Shown here: piece by piece, positions 40,547 to 50,473 of the stretch
Position numbering within the stretch: the stretch's first letter is position 1
Layout: the number at the start of each line of letters is the position of its first letter
DNA from: Candidatus Heimdallarchaeota archaeon
GTDB taxonomy: Archaea > Asgardarchaeota > Heimdallarchaeia > JABLTI01
Assembly (NCBI GenBank): GCA_018238155.1
Contig: JABCTZ010000045.1
Location: 36,452-100,451 of the forward strand
Length of the DNA: 64,000 bases
Direction: 5' to 3'
Program-made: the position numbers and the translations under genes
The notes under the pieces: model-generated
What the model was told of the DNA's origin: nothing
Databases searched by the model: none
Seen by the model: the letters and a program-made list of their open reading frames with translations, nothing else

Positions 40547-43453
40547 ATGAGTACAAATATACCAATAAGGAAGAGAAATAAAATTACAAGTATAGTTTTT
40601 CTTGGAATTTTCATTATTGCCTCAACAATTTTTCTATTTAGCATGGATTTCATAAGAGATCTATTTGGTCTTGAATCATCAAACTTGTCGATTGATTTAA
40701 CAAAAATTATTATTTATTTTGGGATTTTTGCAGGTATAATTTTGTTTTTAATTTTTTCATTTTATATTACAAAAAAAGCACTTGTATGGTTACCATTTGA
40801 TGGTGAATTTATTTCTTCAGATCTATTCATACAAAAGAAGAAATTCATACCCAAATTTAGAGCAACTATTTTTATTAGAGTGAAAGGATTGCCTAGAAGA
40901 AACATATCAAAATCAAATAGAGAGAACCAAATTTCTGAGAGTAATTATGATATTAAATTAGATATAGTTTCTAGTCTTGCAAAAGTATGTGATGAAGTTT
41001 CTTATTGGATAATCAAACATGACAATAGAGTAAATATCTTTTTCACACTTTCAAGTTGGAGTTGGTTTAAACAAGAAGCTTCTTTAGAGAAAGTTAAACA
41101 AAATGCACTTTCATTGGAAGCAGCATTCAAGAATATTTATCCATCAATTCAATTTCAAAATACATCATTTAAAGATATTCAACAATTTCTTTCGGTAATT
41201 GAGGGATGCCCATTTGGCTTAGAAGCTAAAGGAATTCCAGCAGAAAAGAATTCCCAAGTGCAAATTGATCGAATAATAAACACCTTCAACAATATGAATG
41301 AAAATGGTTTCTTTGTTGCTAGTTTTAGTGAAGTAATGAAAGGACGAGAAAAAAATCTTGGGTCTAAAAAACTTGGCTCCGATTTGGAGCTTAATGAACT
41401 ATCATTAGATTATCAAGAAGCAAAAAAAATTGGACAAAGTATGTGTGGAATTTACGCATTTTCACATTCTGAAAATGGCATGTATACACTTCTTGCGGCA
41501 TTACTTAGTATTTGGTCAGGTACACATACATTCAAAGTAAAGAAACTTGGTAATGCAACTTCAAAAAAAACATTTAATTTAATCAAGAAAATTAATCCGG
41601 AAAGATCCAATAGAATAAGTAACAAATCTCTAAGCTGCTTCATTCAACTGCCTGAAAAACCATTTTTAACAGAAGATACAGCTCAACCAGTATTTGAAAT
41701 ACCTAGCTACAAAGATAATTATAATGAGAACGAAATAGTTTTAGGAAATATTATTCAAAATGATAGAATATTGGATGAATTCTCAATTCCTTTAGAAAAC
41801 TTTCACTATAATACAGAAATTGTTGGTATGATTGGAAGAGGCAAAACATACCTTACTGCAACAATAATTGAACAGATTCTTAACAAAGAAATCGGTTGTT
41901 TAATTTTTGATTTAAAGGGTGAATATGCAAGGCTGTTTGTAGAAGAAGATAATGTATTAGTTTATACTATTGGTTCTCCTGCGCCTTTAGGAATAAATCT
42001 ATTTCAAATGAATTCTGAAAATGATGTACAGAACGTTTTAGCACTAATTAATGAAATGCTGATTATTGCCGGTACACCATTCAGCCCTACCATGTTAAAT
42101 ATATTTGAAACTGCTTTACAAAAAATTTCTAAATGTGAAAATCAAAATTTCGAGGAATTTATGTATTGTTTATACGAAAGTTCAAATGAATATACTAAGA
42201 ACATGAGAACTTCATACTCAAGAGAATCGATTGATGCAATCTTAAACCGACTGAACTTTATTTTTGGTGGCATTAATTATGAAGTGTTTAGTTCTTTAAA
42301 TAATACAATAGATTTCTCATATCTTGACGATGGAGGAAAAATAATAGTTGATTTGAGTGAATATCTTAGAAGAGGAGCAAACACAGCAGCTCTTTTTCTT
42401 GTTTGTAATTTGTTATTGCATTTATTATCTAAACATGCTTCTGTAAAAGGTATTACAAATAAGTTAAGGTATCTCGTTATTTTAGAAGAAGCAATGTATT
42501 TTATACCTAAAAGATTCAATCTTGAATCAACTGCGAGTCTAGGGTACTCCGAACAAAACTTCATTATGGGAAGGTCCTTAGGAATTGGAACTATATCTAT
42601 TTATCAACTATGGGATAGTGTGAGCCCTGTTGTTCATGCAAATTCCATAACAAAAATCTTGTTTCGAGGAGAGGAGATTGAGAAGATAAAACCATCAATA
42701 ACTCTAACAGAAGAACAATTTGAGTATTTACCATATCTTCCTGACAGGAACTTCATTCTAAAAACAAAATCGCTTTCAAGACCCGCTTTATTAAAAACAA
42801 AACCATTTACTCGAGTGCCTCTTCAAAATCAAGACTATATAAATTTAGCAAGTAAGAAATACATCAAATTAGGTTTTAATTCTAAAAATGTTTCAAAGAG
42901 TTTTATTGAAATTCGCGCGAATGTTTTCGGAAGTAAGAGTAATAATTCTGTTAGAAAGAAACCGGATAACAATTTTGAGCAAAATTCGAATAGAAAACAG
43001 TCTAGAAGAGATTTTAATCGATCAAAACTAATACATTTTAGGAAAGATGAAAGTGAAATCAATCCAAACTATTGGGAGAATTGTATTGTATCTTGTCCTG
43101 TGAGAATGGAGTATAAAGATAAACATTCAAATTGGATAAAAGAAAATGTTTGTAACAATGTTCATACAATAGCTAAACAAATTACTGCCGAATTGTTGAA
43201 GAGTAATGATTTATCTCCACTTGTGAAGATTTTTGAAAATAAACCAGAATATATAGCTAAAAAAATATTACAATCTTATCGAAAAAGAAATGAAAAAGAA
43301 AACTCAAAACTAATTGCCTTTTGTACAATGAATTTAATTTCGGATTTTTTAAGAGAAGAATTTAATTATAGTTATACTTGGAAAAATAAAATTATTAATG
43401 CAATTAAAATATATCTGGCAAATAAATCAATTTCAGATATTGTATTATCTTAA
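40547..43453 (+). CDS. VirB4/HerA-like membrane ATPase
   Basis: The 968-residue protein has two N-terminal transmembrane helices (about 14-33 and 52-76), a long middle domain, and a HerA/FtsK-type motor with Walker A GMIGRGKT (427-434), the motif LIFDLKGEYARLF (452-464) and Walker B LVILEEAMYFIP (643-654). Such ATPases drive conjugative DNA transfer (VirB4, TraU), archaeal DNA import (CedB) or pilus export. The last 200 residues are basic and helical, without known domain. Its gene follows three membrane/unknown genes and precedes orc1. A transport or DNA-transfer role is likely by family; the substrate is inference. Confidence 0.7.
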   Translation: MSTNIPIRKRNKITSIVFLGIFIIASTIFLFSMDFIRDLFGLESSNLSIDLTKIIIYFGIFAGIILFLIFSFYITKKALVWLPFDGEFISSDLFIQKKKFIPKFRATIFIRVKGLPRRNISKSNRENQISESNYDIKLDIVSSLAKVCDEVSYWIIKHDNRVNIFFTLSSWSWFKQEASLEKVKQNALSLEAAFKNIYPSIQFQNTSFKDIQQFLSVIEGCPFGLEAKGIPAEKNSQVQIDRIINTFNNMNENGFFVASFSEVMKGREKNLGSKKLGSDLELNELSLDYQEAKKIGQSMCGIYAFSHSENGMYTLLAALLSIWSGTHTFKVKKLGNATSKKTFNLIKKINPERSNRISNKSLSCFIQLPEKPFLTEDTAQPVFEIPSYKDNYNENEIVLGNIIQNDRILDEFSIPLENFHYNTEIVGMIGRGKTYLTATIIEQILNKEIGCLIFDLKGEYARLFVEEDNVLVYTIGSPAPLGINLFQMNSENDVQNVLALINEMLIIAGTPFSPTMLNIFETALQKISKCENQNFEEFMYCLYESSNEYTKNMRTSYSRESIDAILNRLNFIFGGINYEVFSSLNNTIDFSYLDDGGKIIVDLSEYLRRGANTAALFLVCNLLLHLLSKHASVKGITNKLRYLVILEEAMYFIPKRFNLESTASLGYSEQNFIMGRSLGIGTISIYQLWDSVSPVVHANSITKILFRGEEIEKIKPSITLTEEQFEYLPYLPDRNFILKTKSLSRPALLKTKPFTRVPLQNQDYINLASKKYIKLGFNSKNVSKSFIEIRANVFGSKSNNSVRKKPDNNFEQNSNRKQSRRDFNRSKLIHFRKDESEINPNYWENCIVSCPVRMEYKDKHSNWIKENVCNNVHTIAKQITAELLKSNDLSPLVKIFENKPEYIAKKILQSYRKRNEKENSKLIAFCTMNLISDFLREEFNYSYTWKNKIINAIKIYLANKSISDIVLS

Positions 43454-43564
43454 ATAGGTAATCACTAATACTTTCGGTTAACCCCCCCTTTGAGAGGATT
43501 TTTTAACTAGGAATTAGTTAAACTGAATAAACGATACGAGTTCTTATAGTAAGGGTAGAATACA
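43454..43564 (+). other. Candidate origin region before the chromosomal orc1/cdc6
   Basis: A run of seven C (43492-43498), that is G7 on the minus strand in CAAAGGGGGGGTTAACCG, lies about 65 bases before orc1/cdc6. The string AAAGGGGGG resembles the end of archaeal origin recognition boxes. An imperfect inverted repeat TTAACTAG-GAA-TTAGTTAA is at about 43503-43520. Confidence 0.35.
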
Positions 43565-44761
43565 ATGGATGATTTATTAGAAAAAGAATTGAGAAAACCA
43601 TCTCTCATAAAAAATCCGAGGGTATTAGATTTAAAATATATACCCAAGAAACTTTTACATAGAGAAGAAGAACAAAAAATGCTAATCCAATATTTCAAAC
43701 CGGTAATTGAAAAACCCGGGGAGTATTCTCAAAGAGTTTCCATTATTGGTGCTATTGGTACGGGTAAAACAGCAATAGCCTTAAAATTCGGTGAAATGAT
43801 AAAAGTATATTCAACTCAAAAGAATCTAAATTTGGAATATGTTCACGTCAATTGTAGAAGAGCAAGATCAGCATTTCTAACACTTCTTGAAATTGTAAGG
43901 AAATTTAATCCACATATTCCTGTAAGAGGGTTTTCTCCAGAAGAAATCCTCAATATGCTGACAGAAATTCTAAATCGTAAAAAACTCTATCTTATCGTAA
44001 CTTTGGATGAAATTGATTTTGTCATACGAAAAGATGGACCAAATTTGCTTTATGATCTAACAAGGTTGACAGATGATGAGTTAGATATGAAAGAAAGAGT
44101 ATCAATAATTACAATTGTAAGAGATTTTGCTTTCAGAACAATGCTTGACGAAAGTACATTGAGTACTCTACGACAAAATACTATTTTCTTAAAAGCATAT
44201 AATGAAGACCAATTAAGTGATATAATATCAGATAGAGTAGGAGAAGCATTTTATGAAGATTCAGTCTCAAATGATGCTATCAGTTTAATTGCCGATATTG
44301 CCTCAAAGAATGGTGATGCACGATTTGCAATTGAATTATTAGAACGTGCTGGAATGTATGCAGACCATAGACAATCACTAAAAGTTTTACCAGAACATGT
44401 AAGACATGCAAATGCATCTATTCATCCTGTAATTAGACAAGAAATTATAAAAGATTTAACAACTCAACAAAAACTAACTCTACTTGCTATTGCAGCAAAA
44501 TTGAGAACAACTCAGAAAGCCTACTTAACAATGGGAGAATTAGAAGAAACTTACAAAGGATTATGTGAGGAATTCAATCTACCGATTCGTAGTCATACCC
44601 AAGTATGGGAATATATCCAATATTTACAAAATTGTGATGTTATTACAACAAGGCTTAGCAGTAAGGGGCAAAGAGGCCAAACAACCTTAATTAGTTTACC
44701 TGATGTTTCAGCTGAAATAATTGAAACTACTATTAGAGAACAATTTCATAAGAAAGGATAA
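43565..44761 (+). CDS. cdc6: Orc1/Cdc6 replication initiator (chromosomal copy)
   Basis: The 398-residue AAA+ protein has Walker A GAIGTGKT (62-69), Walker B LIVTLDEIDF, and the C-terminal winged helix. It is highly similar to the initiator in the integrated element (9614-10792) along its whole length. It is followed after 21 bases by a small winged-helix gene on the same strand. An upstream region with a G-run could hold an origin box. It may be one of several chromosome initiators; whether the window contains an active origin is not known. Confidence 0.9.
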   Translation: MDDLLEKELRKPSLIKNPRVLDLKYIPKKLLHREEEQKMLIQYFKPVIEKPGEYSQRVSIIGAIGTGKTAIALKFGEMIKVYSTQKNLNLEYVHVNCRRARSAFLTLLEIVRKFNPHIPVRGFSPEEILNMLTEILNRKKLYLIVTLDEIDFVIRKDGPNLLYDLTRLTDDELDMKERVSIITIVRDFAFRTMLDESTLSTLRQNTIFLKAYNEDQLSDIISDRVGEAFYEDSVSNDAISLIADIASKNGDARFAIELLERAGMYADHRQSLKVLPEHVRHANASIHPVIRQEIIKDLTTQQKLTLLAIAAKLRTTQKAYLTMGELEETYKGLCEEFNLPIRSHTQVWEYIQYLQNCDVITTRLSSKGQRGQTTLISLPDVSAEIIETTIREQFHKKG

Positions 44762-44782
44762 TATTTTTTTGGAGAATAAAGA

Positions 44783-45118
44783 ATGCACGATCAACCCCTA
44801 AAAGATTATGAGGATATAAAAACTGAATTTAATGCTTCAGATAAAACAATAGAATATGCTATTGAAGAAATTTTATCCTCAAAAGGGAGAGTTGTAATTT
44901 TAAAAACACTTGCAGAAATGGAAGAACTAAACATCTCAGCGATTGCTAGAGTAGCAAATCTAAACCACGGCACTGCAACTCAACACCTAAATTTCTTAAC
45001 AAAAGCTGGACTACTACAAGAAAAACGATTTGGGCGAATTAAGATTTTTCGATATCGTACAGAAAGCCTAAAAGCCAGATCACTAAAAAAACTATTTGAA
45101 ATCTGGCAACAGGTTTGA
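44783..45118 (+). CDS. ArsR-like winged-helix regulator
   Basis: The 111-residue protein has a winged helix in its second half: GRVVILKTLAEMEELNISAIA, then the recognition helix LNHGTATQHLNFLTKAGLL, then a beta wing KRFGRIKIFRYR. The ATG follows TTTTTTTGGAGAATAAAG (ribosome site GGAG). It is probably in one operon with orc1/cdc6, 21 bases upstream, and could control that operon. Its 3' end comes within eight bases of the convergent surface-protein gene. Confidence 0.75.
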   Translation: MHDQPLKDYEDIKTEFNASDKTIEYAIEEILSSKGRVVILKTLAEMEELNISAIARVANLNHGTATQHLNFLTKAGLLQEKRFGRIKIFRYRTESLKARSLKKLFEIWQQV

Positions 45119-45125
45119 ACAACAA

Positions 45126-47972
45126 CTATAATTGTATGTCAAGCGAAACGTTTGATTTTTTCTTGAAAAGCAAGAATGTTGAAGCTACAGTTAATGAAAC
45201 TATACCAATTCCTAAGATAATTGTAGATGGTGTGATTGAAACAATAGTTTCTATTGAACCAATCAAAATGAAAATTAATGATTGCTCATTGCTTGAATCA
45301 ACTTTGAATTTTATGTAAGTTTCAGTAGCTTTCAATTGATGACTTTGAGACACATTTTTATCATTTAAAAATAGACTCCAACCATCAATATTAGACCAAT
45401 CATTTGATTTGTAAATAGAGATTTCAAGGTTATTATATGGAATTGAGTTAGTTTCTATTGTTACTTCAATAGAAATGCTACTTCTGCTTTTTACTATATC
45501 TAAAATCGGTTCAGGTTTAGGATTCTCCAAAAGGAGAATATCATTAGTGGAATTTTGATCATATACTAATCTCTCCCATGTAATTAATCCACCAAGAGAT
45601 ATTTTTGCAGTTATATTCCCATTACTTGTAAGGATTAAAGCCGATTTAGGTGTAAATCCATTTGGGATATTAACTTGCCATTTCTCTCCAATCGAAGGAT
45701 ATGTGATGTAGAAATTGAAGAATGTGGAATTCGTATTAGAATATAAATCTAAATGAATTGGTGAATCCAATATTACAGCTCTTGAAATGTTATATAATTC
45801 TACTAATATTACCTTTGAAGAAATCAGTAACTCTGTTTCATTCATAAAAACGAAACATGAAATATTCAATGTTGGATAAATATAATTTGAAGGTATCTGA
45901 TAAAAAATTGTTACAGAACCGGTCTCATTAGTAATAGTTTGAAGCAAAAATTGATTATTTACTTCAAATTTAAGAGGTAATTGTTGTATTGGTATGGAAA
46001 GATTGTTTAGTGCAGTAGAATGAATTGAAATTGTTTCTCCAAGAATAGCTGATTGTGGGGTGTTAAGTATTAAATTAATTGATGGAAAAATAACTTCTAT
46101 ACAAATCAAATAAGTTACTGTGGCAAAATCTATTTTGTTACCAACAATAGTAAAATTATAGAATCCAGGTGAAACAATCTGATTGAGTGTTACAGCGTAA
46201 AAACCAGCTAAGTTTTGATTCATAGTTCCAGAACCGTATTTCCAACTATAAGTAACAGTAGCAAAATCAATTGTAACATTATCTTCAATATTCAGATAAT
46301 CAACACACAATTCAATAGATTGTTGATATTCAATTTTAATAGTAGGTTCTAGAGAAGTAATTTTTGTAGGTTTGGAAACTATCTGAAACCAAGAAACACC
46401 AATTCCAATATTTTCACCTCTTTGCCAGAAAACTTGGATTGTATAATTATCTCTAGCAATTTCACTATTGAGATTTCTATATAAAATGAAAGCAGAACCA
46501 CTTAGATTAGTGGTAGTAACATTTGAATAAACGATTTCTTCAGAATTCATTATTTGAATTTCCAGAATATCATTTGATATATCAGACTCAATATTAATTT
46601 GAAGTAAATCATTGTGAGTTATTTGTTGATTTGATAATACTACATCATTTATTCGATTAGTTGTAAGATAGAATATTTCAAATGAATTGCTGAAAATCGG
46701 AGCTTGAAAGTTGATTTCATTATGAGTAGCATTACTATTTGAAATTATATAGTGATATATTAAAGAGTCAATGATAATATTATCAACTAACCAATCATTT
46801 GATAACCATTTCTTATATGATAAAAAGGAAATATTAGTAGGTGCAAATATACTTTCGTTGCTATTTTCGATAAGTCGAGTTGTACCATAATCTAGAAAGG
46901 AAGGCTCAATCCTACTTTCAAAAGTATCCTTCCCAAAGATGTTGTATCTACAATTCCAAAAAATTTGGTTTGTTGAGACATATTCAATTTCAAATGTTAT
47001 TGTTGATTGTTGTATAGGAGAAACAAGAGCATAACCAGTTCCTAAACTACCAGTTACAAGATTTGAATTTACTGTTAAACTAATGGAATTTGGAGTGATT
47101 TCATCGGTAAGTGATAAATCATCAATCATAAATTCCATCTGATATGATTCCTCACCCCAAGTTTGAACAGCAAAACTTCTTAATTGATCTGGTTCCTGAT
47201 TAAATAACTCTAAACCTAAATCTGTTATGTTCAGAGAATAATTATTGATTTCACCATTAAATGAAGCATTATTTACTAAAAGATCTGCATAACCTCCAGG
47301 ACCTGTAACATTTGAAAGTACGCTTGGATTTCCATTAAACCAAATGAAAATATAAATATCAAATTGAAAAAACAATCTTATACAAATATTCGAATCAAAT
47401 GCTGTACCAAGGCTATTGCTTAGCAATGAATAAGATAAACTAAATATTACAGAATTGCCTTCCAAATTTATTGCTTCATCAAAACCCACTATTGTGGTAT
47501 GATCGAGTGATTTTATATCAAAATACCAAGAACTATTACCTGAAATCACTTCTCCTTGTTTAGGAGAACTTTCTATAGTGACGTTCTCATCATAGTGAGA
47601 AGGAATAAAATCTGTCCACAATGTAGCCGTTGATTCAGCATTACCATTTATTATCTTTTCAGATCTTAAATTATCAAAAAGAAATTCTCCGTTAACATCC
47701 CAATCATGGCAATTATTTAGAGATAATGAATTTACCTCATTAGAGATTGAATTATTTAAAATGAAACCTCTCTCAATTGATGAATTCATAAGAGTTTTTT
47801 CACTCTTTTCAAGTGATGTTAAGGGTGATGGATTTGTGTGGTGATCTAATACTAATTCCTCTCTCAAATCTACTTTGCCATCATTTAAGCTTAAATTCAG
47901 ATTAATTTTCAAAATAGGTTGAACACATAAAAATAATAGAACTATTATTGTTAAAAATTTGTTTCTTTTCAT
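45126..47972 (-). CDS. Large secreted, membrane-anchored surface protein
   Basis: The 948-residue protein has an N-terminal signal peptide (basic MKRNK, then LTIIVLLFLCVQPIL), a long extracellular part rich in Asn, Ser and Thr with many N-x-S/T sequons, and a C-terminal transmembrane helix (about 915-937, IILGIGIVSLTVASTFLLF) with a basic KKK stop-transfer. Beta-rich, Ig-like repeats are suggested by regular strands between about residues 480 and 780 (for example ITSLEPTIKIEYQQSIELCVDYL). It could be an adhesin or S-layer-associated protein. The pilus genes lie just downstream past the PAC2 gene. No specific family recognised. Confidence 0.7.
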   Translation of the reverse strand: MKRNKFLTIIVLLFLCVQPILKINLNLSLNDGKVDLREELVLDHHTNPSPLTSLEKSEKTLMNSSIERGFILNNSISNEVNSLSLNNCHDWDVNGEFLFDNLRSEKIINGNAESTATLWTDFIPSHYDENVTIESSPKQGEVISGNSSWYFDIKSLDHTTIVGFDEAINLEGNSVIFSLSYSLLSNSLGTAFDSNICIRLFFQFDIYIFIWFNGNPSVLSNVTGPGGYADLLVNNASFNGEINNYSLNITDLGLELFNQEPDQLRSFAVQTWGEESYQMEFMIDDLSLTDEITPNSISLTVNSNLVTGSLGTGYALVSPIQQSTITFEIEYVSTNQIFWNCRYNIFGKDTFESRIEPSFLDYGTTRLIENSNESIFAPTNISFLSYKKWLSNDWLVDNIIIDSLIYHYIISNSNATHNEINFQAPIFSNSFEIFYLTTNRINDVVLSNQQITHNDLLQINIESDISNDILEIQIMNSEEIVYSNVTTTNLSGSAFILYRNLNSEIARDNYTIQVFWQRGENIGIGVSWFQIVSKPTKITSLEPTIKIEYQQSIELCVDYLNIEDNVTIDFATVTYSWKYGSGTMNQNLAGFYAVTLNQIVSPGFYNFTIVGNKIDFATVTYLICIEVIFPSINLILNTPQSAILGETISIHSTALNNLSIPIQQLPLKFEVNNQFLLQTITNETGSVTIFYQIPSNYIYPTLNISCFVFMNETELLISSKVILVELYNISRAVILDSPIHLDLYSNTNSTFFNFYITYPSIGEKWQVNIPNGFTPKSALILTSNGNITAKISLGGLITWERLVYDQNSTNDILLLENPKPEPILDIVKSRSSISIEVTIETNSIPYNNLEISIYKSNDWSNIDGWSLFLNDKNVSQSHQLKATETYIKFKVDSSNEQSLIFILIGSIETIVSITPSTIILGIGIVSLTVASTFLLFKKKSNVSLDIQL

Positions 47973-48197
47973 TTGAACATAACATCCATGATTGTAATTA
48001 TCTCAATTCAAAAAAGCGTTGAATGGACTTTGCCTATTTGAATTACTGATAATCAGTTAAAAAAAAACTATAAAAACACCCTAAAATTGATTTTTCAGAT
48101 AATTTGAACAATAAATGGGATATTTAATATTGACAGATACTTTGGATGTTATCACTTTTTAAATAGCTATAAAATAAAATAATAAACGGTGAATTAA

Positions 48198-48926
48198 ATG
48201 ACAATTGATTTCATTATTAATGGTAATAGAAATTTCAAAGATAACACTCTTATTACAGGATTTCATGGAATTGGAACAACAGGTTTCATTGGTGTAAAGT
48301 ATATTGCTGATCAATTGCAAGCAGAAAAAATTGGTACGATTATAAGTGAATTTTTACCGCCTTTTATAACTACAAAGGATGGGAAACTTTCATTGCCATT
48401 TGAATTATATCAAAATGAGGAAAATGTTCTATTAATACCACAATTTCAACCGTATCGCCATGAGCATAGAGTTTTTGCAGAGAAACTGGTTGATTGGTCA
48501 ATTCAATCTAAATTTAAAAATGCAATATTAATCGGAGGTTTAGATGCTAGATTAAAGAAAAACGAAGATGATAAAATAAGATTCGTAGCTACAACTGCTT
48601 TTCTTGAAAATACTCAACACGACTTGCCATTATTAGAAGATGGGTTATTTGTAACAGGACCTTTAGCACTCATATTAACATATTATGAAATTAACAATTT
48701 TCCTGCAATAGCTTTACTTCCATATGCAGAAAGTTCTAGAGCAGATCCTTCAGCAGCAGCAATTGCAATTAATAAAATAAATGAAATAGCTGATCTAAAT
48801 GTCGATACTGCAAAACTCATTCAAGATGCAGAATTAATTGAAAAGAACCTTCAAGAAATTATTACTCAAACTAAGGAACAAACGGTTGAAAATAAGGAAC
48901 ACGGTACTAAAAAATTGTACATATAA
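48198..48926 (+). CDS. PAC2-family proteasome assembly chaperone-like protein
   Basis: The 242-residue protein starts with LITGFHGIGTTGFIGVKYIAD, the glycine-rich motif of the PAC2 family, and contains NAILIGGLDARLKK and a helical C-terminus with ESSRADPSAAAIAINKINE. In eukaryotes PAC2 assists proteasome assembly; archaeal PbaB/PbaA-like proteins are related. A good ribosome site GGTGA precedes the ATG. It is a single gene on the plus strand between minus-strand neighbours. Family is secure, function in this organism inferred. Confidence 0.85.
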   Translation: MTIDFIINGNRNFKDNTLITGFHGIGTTGFIGVKYIADQLQAEKIGTIISEFLPPFITTKDGKLSLPFELYQNEENVLLIPQFQPYRHEHRVFAEKLVDWSIQSKFKNAILIGGLDARLKKNEDDKIRFVATTAFLENTQHDLPLLEDGLFVTGPLALILTYYEINNFPAIALLPYAESSRADPSAAAIAINKINEIADLNVDTAKLIQDAELIEKNLQEIITQTKEQTVENKEHGTKKLYI

Positions 48927-48929
48927 AGT

Positions 48930-49577
48930 TTAAAGTAAAAACAAAATAATTCCTTTAGCCAACAAAAAAGAACAAATATAAGCTATGCTTGATAAAATTA
49001 GTATTTTTGGATTAAATTTTCCAAAACCAATATCAGAAATGAAATAGACTGAAGATTCAGATATCACATACAAAGAAATTGGTATCAAGCTCAAGGTACT
49101 TTGGGGGATACTTATTTCTTTAAACATTGCAATAAACGTAGCAAACAAAGGTGCTAAACCAGCAATAATTCCTAAGAATATGGAAGTTACAGACCCCAAA
49201 AATAGTAGTTTATATCTTTGGGCTTTTAGTATTGAATTTCTATTTTCAGTCAAAATATTATTTTTTTCGAGGTTCTCTGCAATTTCAATTAATTTTTCTC
49301 CTGACTCATAAGAACTAATTAAAGAAATTTTGGTTAATAATTTCCAAACTCTTGAAAGAGAGGGATCCGATGTATTATCAGCTATTTTTTGAAAAATATC
49401 TGAGCAAGTATAACCCATATTAATCATTTTCAACCAATTTTCTTTTTCATCAATTTCTCTTGGTAATTCTTTAATAGCTTTGAAAAGACTATTTTCTAAA
49501 CTCCTGCCCAAAATAAGATTATTACCTATCGATTTAAGCAAATTTATTACTTCATTACCATTTAAAATCAGTTTCAA
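48930..49577 (-). CDS. TadC/GspF-like pilus membrane platform protein
   Basis: The 215-residue protein has a cytoplasmic helical domain (residues about 1-115) with GRSLENSLFKAIKELP, the usual type II secretion F motif region, and three hydrophobic helices (about 128-150, 160-182, 190-213). It overlaps the next upstream gene by four bases. With its neighbour it makes the pair of inner-membrane platform proteins found in Tad/Flp and archaeal type IV pilus systems. The paired ATPase lies upstream. The length is normal for TadC-like proteins. Confidence 0.7.
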   Translation of the reverse strand: MKLILNGNEVINLLKSIGNNLILGRSLENSLFKAIKELPREIDEKENWLKMINMGYTCSDIFQKIADNTSDPSLSRVWKLLTKISLISSYESGEKLIEIAENLEKNNILTENRNSILKAQRYKLLFLGSVTSIFLGIIAGLAPLFATFIAMFKEISIPQSTLSLIPISLYVISESSVYFISDIGFGKFNPKILILSSIAYICSFLLAKGIILFLL

Positions 49578-50410
49578 TGACCTCCCATTAAATCTATCTT
49601 TCCAGTATTATAAATTTCAATAGCAATTAAATCAAATACAATAAATATCAATGGTAGGAACAATAGCAAATTCAAACTAATGTAACCCAAAAAGACTAGA
49701 AGCATTGATATCGTTAATGGAATAATAGTTGTTATTGAAAGAAATATACTTGTTTTACCTTCTAATTGCGAAAGATATGCTTCAAAGCTTTGTCTAATTC
49801 TCCATTGAGTTTCAAAACCAATCTTTCTATCAAAATCAATTCTGCCGTTATTTAATGGAATAATCACATTTAGGATAAATTCCCTAATTGTTTCAGAAGG
49901 TTGCTCATATGCAAATTCTTCAATAAGTAAATGAGGAGAATAACCAATATTTATTTTCTTAACTATTTCCTTAAGCATAGAAGAGATAATGGGATATGTT
50001 CCTAAAGCTAAGTATTCAATAACCATTGATAGAGATTTAGATGTTAACATAACCAATAGCATTTCTCTACATATAAAATCAGAAAATTGTTCTACGGCAA
50101 TTTTTTTTAGCATGAAATTCTTTTTTATTTTCCTTAAAACCATTAAGAGTGAAGTCAAAAAGATAATTATTATAACCAGAATACCAAATATAATATCATA
50201 AAAAAATACTCCAAAACTAATTATTAATGACATGATTAAAGAAAACGTAACAATAGCACCATTCAAATTCCTTTTATCCACACCAAAGTACTCTTTGAAA
50301 TAACTTTCAGGAATTTCTTCTAGAAGAAAGTTTGAATTAAACCTTTGAGAGAACTTGCTTTTCGAAATGTAGATAAGAGTCTTTTCAATCATAATTTCAC
50401 GCACATTCAA
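49574..50410 (-). CDS. TadB/GspF-like pilus membrane platform protein
   Basis: The 278-residue protein has hydrophobic helices at about 48-68, 70-92, and near the C-terminus (225-268), with a soluble domain between (EQFSDFICREMLLVMLTSKS, then RFDRKIGFETQWRIRQSF). It matches the TadB layout and lies directly downstream of the secretion ATPase gene (gap of 63 bases). It probably forms the pilus assembly platform with the following TadC-like protein. The ATG at 50410 follows a purine-rich stretch. Confidence 0.7.
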   Translation of the reverse strand: MNVREIMIEKTLIYISKSKFSQRFNSNFLLEEIPESYFKEYFGVDKRNLNGAIVTFSLIMSLIISFGVFFYDIIFGILVIIIIFLTSLLMVLRKIKKNFMLKKIAVEQFSDFICREMLLVMLTSKSLSMVIEYLALGTYPIISSMLKEIVKKINIGYSPHLLIEEFAYEQPSETIREFILNVIIPLNNGRIDFDRKIGFETQWRIRQSFEAYLSQLEGKTSIFLSITTIIPLTISMLLVFLGYISLNLLLFLPLIFIVFDLIAIEIYNTGKIDLMGGH

Positions 50411-50473
50411 TATTTAGTATATTATTATTATAAAGAAACAATTTAAGCTACTACAATAAGTAACTTAAACATT

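Noticed and set aside
45115..45318. Plus-strand 67-residue frame
   Set aside because: Shadow of the 3' end of the large surface-protein gene on the minus strand.
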